Source: JAXMBX01 sp046349635
GTDB lineage: Bacteria > Planctomycetota > Planctomycetia > Planctomycetales > Planctomycetaceae
Length of the DNA stretch: 30,436 bases
Direction of reading: 5' to 3'
NCBI GenBank assembly: GCA_046349635.1
Contig: JAXMBX010000057.1
Span: 1 to 30,436 of the forward strand
Under the pieces are notes generated by a model, which was not told where the DNA came from, made no database searches, and worked only from the letters and a program-made list of their open reading frames with translations. The translations under genes were made by a program, and so were the position numbers. This document shows positions 15,601-22,425 of the stretch, in pieces (the stretch's first letter is position 1; the number at the start of each line of letters is the position of its first letter).

Positions 15601-18303
15601 ATGAATATCATCCGCAGGCTCCCCTGCTGTTGCTCGCTTTACCTCGTGGCCGCGATTTCGCTCACAGCCTGCGGGGCTGAAAGTCCGATTCATAAATCGG
15701 AATTTATTTTTGAGCAGGCCCCTTTCCCCAGTTGTCACGCCTCCACCATCGCAGAGACTCGCGATGGACTCGTCGCCGCGTGGTTCGGGGGGACCGCGGA
15801 GAGCAATCCGGATGTCGGCATCTGGGTCAGCCTCCACAGAAACGGCAAATGGGGGCCGACCGTGGAGGTGGTCAACGGCGTCCAGCCGGATGGCAAACGC
15901 TACGCCTGTTGGAATCCTGTTCTCTTCCAACCCAAATCCGGCCCGCTGATGTTGTTTTACAAAGTCGGCGTCAACCCCCGCACCTGGTGGGGGATGCTCA
16001 CCAAAAGCAAGGATGGTGGTTTAACCTGGAGTGCGCCGCAAAAACTTCCCGACGGGTTCCTCGGACCGATCAAGAACAAACCCGTTCAACTCCCCAACGG
16101 CGACATCCTCTGTCCCAGCAGCACCGAGCGGGAACGCGATTCGGGTACCAGTGCATCTCCCGAATGGCAGATCCATTTCGAACGCACCTCCGACCTCGGC
16201 CAGACCTGGACGAAATCCACTCCCTCAATCTTTAACGGCATCAACTCCATCCAGCCAAGCATTCTGTTCCTTGGTGGAGACGAACTACTTTCTGTCGGGC
16301 GCACCCGCCGCCAGGATTACATCTTCAGCGTTCGTTCGTTGGACATGGGAAAAACTTGGGGGGCGATGTACCTCAATGCGCTCCCGAACCCCGGCTCGGG
16401 AACGGATGCGGTCACGTTGCGCGATGGCCGTCAACTCATCATTTACAACCACACCACACGCGGCCGTTCCCCCTTGAATCTCGCGATCTCCCGCGATGGA
16501 AAAACGTGGGAAGCAGCGCTCACCCTGGAGAACGAACCCAAGCAGGAGTTCAGTTATCCCGCCATCATCCAGACCGCCGATGGCCTCGTCCACATGACCT
16601 ACACCTGGAAACGCCAGCGGATCAAGCATGTCGTCGTCGATCCTGCGCAAATCAAACCTCAGCCTTTTACGGATGGCAACTGGCCCGCGAATGCGCCGAG
16701 TGCCGTCCTTTCGCAGCGAAGCCCCCCGCCGCCTTCTCACAAATACGACGTCGTCGTCATCGGCGGCACGCCGGGAGGAATCGCCGCCGCGATCTCTGCC
16801 GGACGCAAGGGCCGCCGCGTTCTCCTTGCGGAATATCATCCCCATCTGGGGGCGATGAGCAGCAGCGGCCTCGGCGCAAGCGACATCGAAAAACGGGAAA
16901 TGATTCAGGGAATCTTCCGCGAGTTCGTCGATCGGGTCTACAAGCACTATCTCGATCGCTACGGCCCGGATTCCGAACAGGTCCGCCTCTGCAAGCAAGG
17001 CTACTGGTTCGAGCCGAGCGTCGCGGAACAGATTTTTGACCGCATGGTCGCCGAGGTTCCCGGAATCACTGTCCTCAAGGCCCATCAGTTGGAACAGGTC
17101 CAGAAGCAGGGCAATCGCGTTGTCAGCGTCACGCTGAAAGATCGCCGCACCGGTGAATTGCGCTCGATCACAGGCGATGTCTTTATCGACGGGACGTACG
17201 AAGGGGATCTTTACGCGAAAGCGGGCTGCGAGTACCGCGTCGGACGCGAAAGCCGCACGGACTTCAACGAACCGCACGCCGGACATATCTACTGCGACAT
17301 CAAATCCGGACAGATCCTCGGAGGAACCGGAGCAGGGGACAAGAAGATCCCCGCCTATACCTTCCGCCTCTGCATCACGACCGATCCGCACAACCAGGTC
17401 CCCATGACCATGCCACCTCCGGACTATGATCGCACCCGCTACCTCGGCTATCTGGAGGACTACAAAACCCGGCCAGGCAAGTATCCCAACCTCATGCAGT
17501 TTGCATTCACCCTCCGCTCTCTTCCAAACCGGAAGTTTGACGTGAACATGAAGCCGGTCTCGCTGGGATTTGTGTTTGTTGAGGAAAACGCCGGCTACCC
17601 GGATGCCGATTGGACCGAACGGGAGCGGATCACCACCCACCTCCGCAACCTCTCCCTGGGACTGTTGTGGTTTCTGCAGAACGATGAAGCCGTCCCCGAA
17701 GAGTCGCGCCGCTTCGCAAAGCAATATCACCTCTGCAAGGATGAGTTCGCCGACAACGGCCATTTCCCGTTTCAGCTTTACGTCCGCGAAGCCCGTCGGC
17801 TGGTAGGAGAGTACACCCTCTCCGAACGGAACATCACCGCCCTCTGCGACGACAAGGCCCCCCGATTTCACCCGGATGCGATCGCCGTCGGTGAATTTCC
17901 CATCGACAGTTTCCCCATCCACAAACGCCAGCCGGGAGACACCATCGTCCTGGAGGGATATCTGGGGATGCTCAGGAAGATCACTCAGCCGTATCAGCTT
18001 CCATATCGCATCATGATCCCCAAAACGGTCGACGGATTGATCGTCCCCGTGGCCGCTTCAACCACGCATGTCGCCTTTTCCAGCGTCCGCCTGGAGCCCA
18101 CCTGGATGGCCCTCGGACAAGCCGCCGGACTCGCCGCCGACCTCGCTCTGAAACATCAGGTTCCCCCGCGCAACATCCCCCTCCCGGAACTGCAACAGGA
18201 ACTCCGCACCCAGCACGCCGTCCTCGAAATTCCCGGCGTCTCAAAGTGTTTGACCTTACCCCTCTCCCCCCCGAGGGAGAGGGTGGCCCAACGGGCCGGG
18301 TGA
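15601..18303 (+). CDS. Lipoprotein fusing a sialidase-like Asp-box domain to an FAD-dependent oxidoreductase
   Basis: The 900-residue product begins with a lipoprotein signal (lipobox LTAC, Cys24). Residues about 35-365 form a six-bladed BNR/sialidase-like domain with Asp-box motifs SKDGGLTW (about 136), TSDLGQTW (about 196), SLDMGKTW (about 246) and SRDGKTW (about 297). A Pro-rich linker (SQRSPPPPSHK) leads to an FAD-oxidoreductase domain: VVVIGGTPGGIAAAIS (about 385), HLGAMSSSGLG, DGTYEGDLYAKAGCEYRVGR and the C-terminal VAASTTHVAFSSVRLEP ... ALGQAAGLAADLAL. Both halves occur separately in planctomycetes; no internal stop or frameshift separates them here. The last residues (CLTLPLSPPRERVAQRAG) come from a palindromic repeat. 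The frame also opens at a TTG five codons earlier, but ATG gives the normal signal peptide. Confidence 0.88.
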   Translation: MNIIRRLPCCCSLYLVAAISLTACGAESPIHKSEFIFEQAPFPSCHASTIAETRDGLVAAWFGGTAESNPDVGIWVSLHRNGKWGPTVEVVNGVQPDGKRYACWNPVLFQPKSGPLMLFYKVGVNPRTWWGMLTKSKDGGLTWSAPQKLPDGFLGPIKNKPVQLPNGDILCPSSTERERDSGTSASPEWQIHFERTSDLGQTWTKSTPSIFNGINSIQPSILFLGGDELLSVGRTRRQDYIFSVRSLDMGKTWGAMYLNALPNPGSGTDAVTLRDGRQLIIYNHTTRGRSPLNLAISRDGKTWEAALTLENEPKQEFSYPAIIQTADGLVHMTYTWKRQRIKHVVVDPAQIKPQPFTDGNWPANAPSAVLSQRSPPPPSHKYDVVVIGGTPGGIAAAISAGRKGRRVLLAEYHPHLGAMSSSGLGASDIEKREMIQGIFREFVDRVYKHYLDRYGPDSEQVRLCKQGYWFEPSVAEQIFDRMVAEVPGITVLKAHQLEQVQKQGNRVVSVTLKDRRTGELRSITGDVFIDGTYEGDLYAKAGCEYRVGRESRTDFNEPHAGHIYCDIKSGQILGGTGAGDKKIPAYTFRLCITTDPHNQVPMTMPPPDYDRTRYLGYLEDYKTRPGKYPNLMQFAFTLRSLPNRKFDVNMKPVSLGFVFVEENAGYPDADWTERERITTHLRNLSLGLLWFLQNDEAVPEESRRFAKQYHLCKDEFADNGHFPFQLYVREARRLVGEYTLSERNITALCDDKAPRFHPDAIAVGEFPIDSFPIHKRQPGDTIVLEGYLGMLRKITQPYQLPYRIMIPKTVDGLIVPVAASTTHVAFSSVRLEPTWMALGQAAGLAADLALKHQVPPRNIPLPELQQELRTQHAVLEIPGVSKCLTLPLSPPRERVAQRAG

Positions 18304-18308
18304 GGGGG
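18254..18308. repeat. Palindromic intergenic repeat overlapping a stop codon
   Basis: Two stacked hairpins are visible: CCTCTCCC (18261-18268) with GGGAGAGG (18275-18282), then GGCCC (18285-18289) with GGGCC (18293-18297), ending GGGTGAGGGGG. From memory this is a repeat type seen between genes in many bacteria, including planctomycetes. The TGA at 18301-18303 inside it ends the sialidase-FAD frame. Confidence 0.7.
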
Positions 18309-18484
18309 CAGTTCAAGCGTCTCTGCGCACCTCAGGTGGCGCAATCACACTTCCCTGTGCCTTGTGCATCCGAATTTCAGTTGGCGATGAACGCCTACTC
18401 AAGAGGCGCACGAGGTGTTTCCTTAGCCCGAAGTCGAACCCCGCAAAGCCTCTTTTGCGACCGGCAAAAACTGCAGAACTGCTT

Positions 18485-18513
18485 TTGACAAACCTTAATA
18501 ATTGGGATATCTT
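18485..18513 (+). promoter_or_regulatory. Candidate sigma70-type promoter for the receiver gene
   Basis: A perfect TTGACA (18485-18490) is separated by 17 nt from TATCTT (18508-18513). Predicted start is near 18520, leaving a leader of about 115 nt that contains the hairpin at 18561-18595. Confidence 0.5.
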
Positions 18514-18560
18514 CCCGCCCCCGATGGCAAGGATGCCCCGGGACATGCAGTGCAGAAAAA

Positions 18561-18595
18561 CAGGAAATTCGACGGTTTTCCCCGTCGATTTCCTG
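18561..18595 (+). other. Strong leader hairpin
   Basis: CAGGAAATTCGACGG and CCGTCGATTTCCTG pair over 14 bp with a single bulged T and a short pyrimidine loop. It lies between the candidate promoter and the GTG at 18635. No run of T follows it, so it does not look like an intrinsic terminator. Confidence 0.6.
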
Positions 18596-18634
18596 AGTCG
18601 AAAAGTTCCCCCGCAGACCAGCAAGGATCGCAAC

Positions 18635-18986
18635 GTGGTACACGGGCAATCTGTTTTGGTGATCGACCGTTCTCCCGATCTGCAGGAAGTTCTGCAGACC
18701 GCACTCGCCCTCAAAGGCTGGACCGTCAACTGGCTGAGAACCCCCCTGGAACAGGTTCCCAGCGAAGCCGAGACCCGCCCCGGTCTGGTGGTCATCGACG
18801 CCGACCGCAGTGGTGCCCACATCCAGTGCGCGGGGACCGTGGGGAGATATTCCGCAGGTGATCCTGAGCGAGGACAATCCCGACGTCGCCGACTCCCGCG
18901 GCCGCCGCGAACACCTTCGCAAACCGTTTCAATATCGCGATCTCGTCCGCAAGATCGAAGGCCTGCTCAGCGAACGCAGCGAATAG
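18635..18986 (+). CDS. Stand-alone receiver-like protein, frameshifted
   Basis: The GTG at 18635 has AAGGA 7 nt upstream and starts VVHGQSVLVIDRSPDLQEVL, the first strand and helix of a receiver, continuing to PGLVVIDAD. The frame then turns to nonsense. The next frame supplies the rest: GPWGDIPQVILSEDNPDVAD and LRKPFQYRDLVRKIEGLLSE, ending TAG at 18984-18986. Removing one C near 18805 joins them (VVIDADAVVPTSSARG) and gives 116 residues, the normal size of a single receiver. The conserved Lys (LRKPF) and an Asp after strand 3 are present, but the acidic pocket at strand 1 is reduced to LVIDRS. It is probably a diverged receiver; as given, the frame is broken. Confidence 0.6.
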
Positions 18987-19024
18987 TCTCAACTCGCTCG
19001 AGGCGCGAATCCTATTTCGGGTGG

Positions 19025-19061
19025 CATGCCCACTTCGCACCGTAGGTGCAGGGTGGGCATG
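19025..19061. repeat. CATGCC-type palindromic repeat, copy B
   Basis: CATGCCCAC (19025-19033) pairs with GTGGGCATG (19053-19061). Inside the loop a second hairpin forms from GCACC and GGTGC. Relative to copy A, one stem pair changes from T-A to C-G on both sides. Confidence 0.75.
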
Positions 19062-19149
19062 TGTACGCGAGGTTTGATAGATGGCCCGGCCGCCGCTCGC
19101 GGCGCCCGGGTCGCGAAGCGACAAGCGGTCAGTTCAAATCGACGGGTGC

Positions 19150-19205
19150 CATGCCCACATCGTGCCCTGCACGATTTTATCTCAGTCCGAAGAAGGGCGG
19201 GCATG
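19150..19205. repeat. CATGCC-type palindromic repeat, copy C
   Basis: CATGCCC (19150-19156) pairs with GGGCATG (19199-19205); the loop is longer than in copies A and B. It lies in the 250-bp gap between the receiver gene and the lipA 3' end, together with copy B and a GC-rich inverted repeat near 19090. Confidence 0.55.
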
Positions 19206-19237
19206 CGTCGTTTGAAGTGGTTTGTCCCCAGTCGTCT

Positions 19238-20134
19238 CTAGTGGGAACTAACCTCCGATGCCATCTCTCCCGCGTGATAGCTGGACCGCACAAACGGCCC
19301 GCTCGCGACGAACTTGAAGCCCATCCGCCGCGCCTGTTCCCCGATCTCGTCGAACTCTTCGGGAGGAACATACCGTTCCACCGGCAAGTGCATCGGACTT
19401 GGCTGCAGGTATTGCCCCAGCGTGAGCATGTCGCAATCCACCTTCCGGAGATCCGCCAGCACGTCGAACAGTTCTTCCATCGTTTCACCCAGCCCCAGCA
19501 TCAGCCCGCTCTTGGTCGCCATCCCGGGAGCGAGTTCTCGCACGTAGGCCAGCAGATCGAGCGTCCGCTGATAATCGGCGTTCCGGCGCACGCGATGATA
19601 CAGGCGGGGGACCGTTTCCGTGTTGTGGTTGAACACCTCCGGCTTGGATTCCACCACCCGCCGGATCGCCTCCTTGTCACCCATGAAGTCGGGCGTCAGC
19701 ACCTCGACTGCCGCACCGGTCTTTTCACGCACGGCCAGCACGCAGCGATAGAAGTGATCCGCTCCTCCATCCGGCAGATCATCCCGCGTCACGGAAGTAA
19801 TCACCACGTGACGCAGACCCAGTCGGCGGGCCGCTTCCGCCACCCGGTCCGGCTCATCCAACTGCAGCGTTTCCGTCTTACCTTTGGGCACGGAGCAGAA
19901 GCCGCACGGCCGCGTGCAGACGTTCCCCAGGATCATGAATGTCGCCGTCTTCTGCGACCAGCATTCTGTCCGGTTCGGACACTTGGCGCTCTCGCAGACC
20001 GTCTCGAGCTTCAATTCCTCGATCAGGTGGCTGGTGAATTGCATTTCCGCCTGAGGCAGCGGACGTTTCAGCCAGGGAGGCAGACGGCGTTTCGGGGCTT
20101 CCTGGGGCTGATTAATGATTTCCAGCGTGGACAT
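19238..20134 (-). CDS. lipA: Lipoyl synthase
   Basis: LipA is a radical-SAM enzyme that inserts two sulfurs into the protein-bound octanoyl chain to make lipoate on 2-oxoacid dehydrogenases and GcvH. The 298-residue product has the auxiliary-cluster motif CESAKCPNRTEC (about residues 47-58) and the radical-SAM motif CTRPCGFCSV (about 73-82), then VTRDDLPDGGADHF, EVFNHNTETVPRLY, KSGLMLGLGE, TLGQYLQPSPMHLPV and the RSSYHAGE end. All expected cysteines are present. The ATG at 20134 has AGGAG 6 nt upstream, inside the end of the lipB-like gene (23-bp overlap), so translation is probably coupled. Confidence 0.97.
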   Translation of the reverse strand: MSTLEIINQPQEAPKRRLPPWLKRPLPQAEMQFTSHLIEELKLETVCESAKCPNRTECWSQKTATFMILGNVCTRPCGFCSVPKGKTETLQLDEPDRVAEAARRLGLRHVVITSVTRDDLPDGGADHFYRCVLAVREKTGAAVEVLTPDFMGDKEAIRRVVESKPEVFNHNTETVPRLYHRVRRNADYQRTLDLLAYVRELAPGMATKSGLMLGLGETMEELFDVLADLRKVDCDMLTLGQYLQPSPMHLPVERYVPPEEFDEIGEQARRMGFKFVASGPFVRSSYHAGEMASEVSSH

Positions 20135-20858
20135 ACGTTCTCCTGGTCCGCTTCAACGCGGGATGACCCGTGTAGAGGTGGTACCGTTCATAACCCAATA
20201 AATTCGCAATGTGCCGGATCAGGCTCTCCCGCACCGAGTGCATCCCGATCGGGTGCATCCGTTCCGCCGCAAGCGACGTGATCCGCCCCGTGGTCCCCTG
20301 TGGGGCCACCAGCCGGGCGTAATCCAGCAGCGGATTGACGTTCACGAACAGGCCATGATAGCTGATCCACGACTTCACGGCGCTCCCCAGCATCCCGAAC
20401 TCACCGCTCCGGCACTCAAAAATCGAGCCCTTTTCCGTGCAATGTGCTGTAATCCGCTGGTCCCGTGCGGTCCTCAGGACCGATTCCGCCATCATACGGC
20501 TGAATTCCGCTAACCCCACGCCACGCCGTTCCAGCGGGATCAGGGGATAGCACGCCAGTTGACCCGGCCCGTGCACGATCGCTCCGCCCCCCCGGTTGAT
20601 CCACCGGGTCTCCAGTCTTCGCGCGACGAGTTCGCGGGGCTCGCACAAAATCTGGGCACGGCTTCCCTCACGACCGATCGTAATCAGCGGCGGGTGTTCA
20701 CACAGCAGCAGCACCCCCGCTCCGTCGCGGCGTCCGCTCAGATCAAACAGGAATCGTTCCTGCAGCGTCAGGCACGATTCGTAATCCACGATCCCCAGCA
20801 GATACACCTCCAGCGCCGGGCTGGAAGAGAATCCTGACTGATTGGCGTGGAATAACAT
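20112..20858 (-). CDS. lipB: LipB-like octanoyltransferase homologue lacking both catalytic residues
   Basis: The 248-residue product has the LipB/BPL fold: GREGSRAQIL, INRGGGAIVHGPGQLACYPL (the RGG-HGPGQ motif, residues 88-107), ISYHGLFVNVNPLLDYARLV. Canonical LipB moves octanoate from ACP to lipoyl domains through a Cys/Lys dyad. Aligned without gaps to the E. coli enzyme through this region, the Lys135 position is E153 (SGEFGMLG instead of KKICSLG) and the Cys169 position is Q187 (APQG instead of NPCG). It is thus either inactive, uses other residues, or is a different acyl/lipoyl ligase; the gene symbol is by homology and position only. ATG at 20858 is chosen; a TTG six codons upstream is also possible. 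It overlaps lipA by 23 bp. Confidence 0.85.
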   Translation of the reverse strand: MLFHANQSGFSSSPALEVYLLGIVDYESCLTLQERFLFDLSGRRDGAGVLLLCEHPPLITIGREGSRAQILCEPRELVARRLETRWINRGGGAIVHGPGQLACYPLIPLERRGVGLAEFSRMMAESVLRTARDQRITAHCTEKGSIFECRSGEFGMLGSAVKSWISYHGLFVNVNPLLDYARLVAPQGTTGRITSLAAERMHPIGMHSVRESLIRHIANLLGYERYHLYTGHPALKRTRRTYVHAGNH

Positions 20859-21060
20859 AACGGCTGCTCGCTGCAAAATGACCCGGGGAATGACTGAACC
20901 TGATGGAAACGAAATTGCTTCTCATCGTCTCTCTCCCCTGAGTGTGAATCGAACACGTCCTGAGTCTGTATTTTACCAGCCCGGGAAGAGCCTCTCAATA
21001 TGATTGCGATGACAGCAAATCCCTCGCCGAAGAACATTTCTCGAAGGAATCTCATGGAAA

Positions 21061-22323
21061 TTACTCGCTGATTTCCACCCCGGGGTAATAGAACGCCAGT
21101 ATTTCCCGAAAAGTCTTCCCCCGTAACGCCAGTCCCCGCGCACCCCATTGACAAAGCCCCACTCCATGCCCATGCCCCGCCCCATGAATCAGGATTTCTT
21201 TCTCCGAAAGTTCCAGGTCAAACGTGGGGCTGTACAGCTTCTGACCCCCGAACAGATTGCGCAGATCCAGTCCCGAAAGCACGATCCGGTGATGCCCCGA
21301 TCCACAGCGAAATCGCGGCAAGCGTCCTCCCGACTGGCGGACTTTCCTGATCGCGTCGATTCGGCTCAGCCCTTCTCCTTTGGCCTCGGGAAGTCCCAGC
21401 ACCCGGGAATCGAATTGGGATCGGGGCATCCGCTGTTCCCAGCGATACAACGGTGATGCCGCACATTCTTCGCAGACCACCGAGCGAACAATCGGGACCG
21501 CGTCCGGAAACAGTTCATCCCCGTTAAGTGTCCGCCCCCCACAGACCGCCGAATAGTACGTGCAGAAGATTTCCCCCCGGTAGCGGCACACAATTCCCCG
21601 GGTTTCACTCGCTGCCTTTCTCCCGGCGGGAGTTTCCCCGGCCAGCCAGCGTCCGTCCGTTCCCTGATATTGAGCCCCCAGGTACTTCTGGCTTCGAGTG
21701 TTCCCCCAGACGTCGAACTGATCCGTCGGCGAAGCCGCACGGCACTTGTACAGCACATAGGTCCGCGCTACCACCGCCTGCGCCTTGCGGGCCTCCTCAC
21801 CAAAATCGAGCGGCATTTCCGAATCGACCACGCTCGCCAGGTAATCCTCCAGCGGCACATGATTGATCGCGATCCATTTGCCCGGCGCGATTCTCACCGC
21901 TCGCAGCCACCCCCGGTATTTCCCCCGGTTCAACCGGAAGACTCCCTCCTTCCCCGGCTTGATCCATAACTCCGGCGTCGTCCAGCCTTCGGTCCCCAGC
22001 TTCCACACGCTCCCCGACAGTTGCAGAGGCGTCGCCGCCAGCGACTTGCCGCGGGCGAGAATCTTTCCGGGCTCTCCGGGGGATGAAATTTCAAACGGTC
22101 CGGAGATCTCCAACGGCAATGCCGAGACGGAGTCCGAAGTGAGATTCACCCGGATCTCCCGACTGGGGAGCGTCGCGGGACGAGGGGGGGCGTTCGCGGA
22201 GTTGGTTGAAACCTTCCCCACCACGCGGGGGAATTGTTCCGTCCGGACGAAGGCCAGCGCAGCCAGACCCAGTCCCGAAAGTAACAGCAGGACGACAACG
22301 CGGGCCACTCGCAGGACTGTCAC
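21061..22323 (-). CDS. Secreted SpoIID/LytB-domain protein
   Basis: The 420-residue product has an N-terminal signal/anchor (VARVVVLLLLSGLGLAALAF) and a SpoIID domain: NHVPLEDYLASVVDSEMPLD (about residue 160), EEARKAQAVVARTYVLY with the catalytic-type Glu nearby, TYYSAVCGGRTL and the signature HGAGHGHGVGLCQWGARGLA near the C-terminus. SpoIID proteins are lytic transglycosylases acting on denuded peptidoglycan glycan strands; relatives occur in non-sporulating bacteria, so a wall-remodelling role is inferred. The start is GTG at 22323 with GAGG 7 nt upstream. It is 102 bp downstream of the TPR/alpha-CTD gene. Confidence 0.92.
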   Translation of the reverse strand: MTVLRVARVVVLLLLSGLGLAALAFVRTEQFPRVVGKVSTNSANAPPRPATLPSREIRVNLTSDSVSALPLEISGPFEISSPGEPGKILARGKSLAATPLQLSGSVWKLGTEGWTTPELWIKPGKEGVFRLNRGKYRGWLRAVRIAPGKWIAINHVPLEDYLASVVDSEMPLDFGEEARKAQAVVARTYVLYKCRAASPTDQFDVWGNTRSQKYLGAQYQGTDGRWLAGETPAGRKAASETRGIVCRYRGEIFCTYYSAVCGGRTLNGDELFPDAVPIVRSVVCEECAASPLYRWEQRMPRSQFDSRVLGLPEAKGEGLSRIDAIRKVRQSGGRLPRFRCGSGHHRIVLSGLDLRNLFGGQKLYSPTFDLELSEKEILIHGAGHGHGVGLCQWGARGLALRGKTFREILAFYYPGVEISE

Positions 22324-22371
22324 GATTGCACCTCAGCCTTCCGTGGCTGATGCCGACACGTCTGCCGGGAT

Positions 22372-22390
22372 CGCGCCACCACGTGGCGCG
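22372..22390. other. Intercistronic hairpin
   Basis: CGCGCCAC and GTGGCGCG form a perfect 8-bp stem with a 3-nt loop between the TPR/alpha-CTD stop and the SpoIID start. An outer imperfect pair (GATTGCAC near 22324, GCGCAATC near 22405) may extend it. There is no T-run, so it may limit read-through or protect a 3' end rather than act as a full terminator. Confidence 0.5.
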
Positions 22391-22425
22391 TACTCCAGTG
22401 GGGCGCAATCCGGCGTTTCGTCGGC

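Noticed and set aside
16285..17922. 545-codon antisense frame inside the sialidase-FAD gene
   Set aside because: It lies entirely opposite a gene with clear family motifs; long antisense frames are expected from codon-position GC bias. The same reasoning removed long antisense frames over zwf, the TPR/alpha-CTD gene and rpe.
19018..19206. Possible CRISPR or tandem array in the lipA downstream gap
   Set aside because: There are only two inverted-repeat units, with unequal loops and no regular spacers; they fit the dispersed hairpin family instead.
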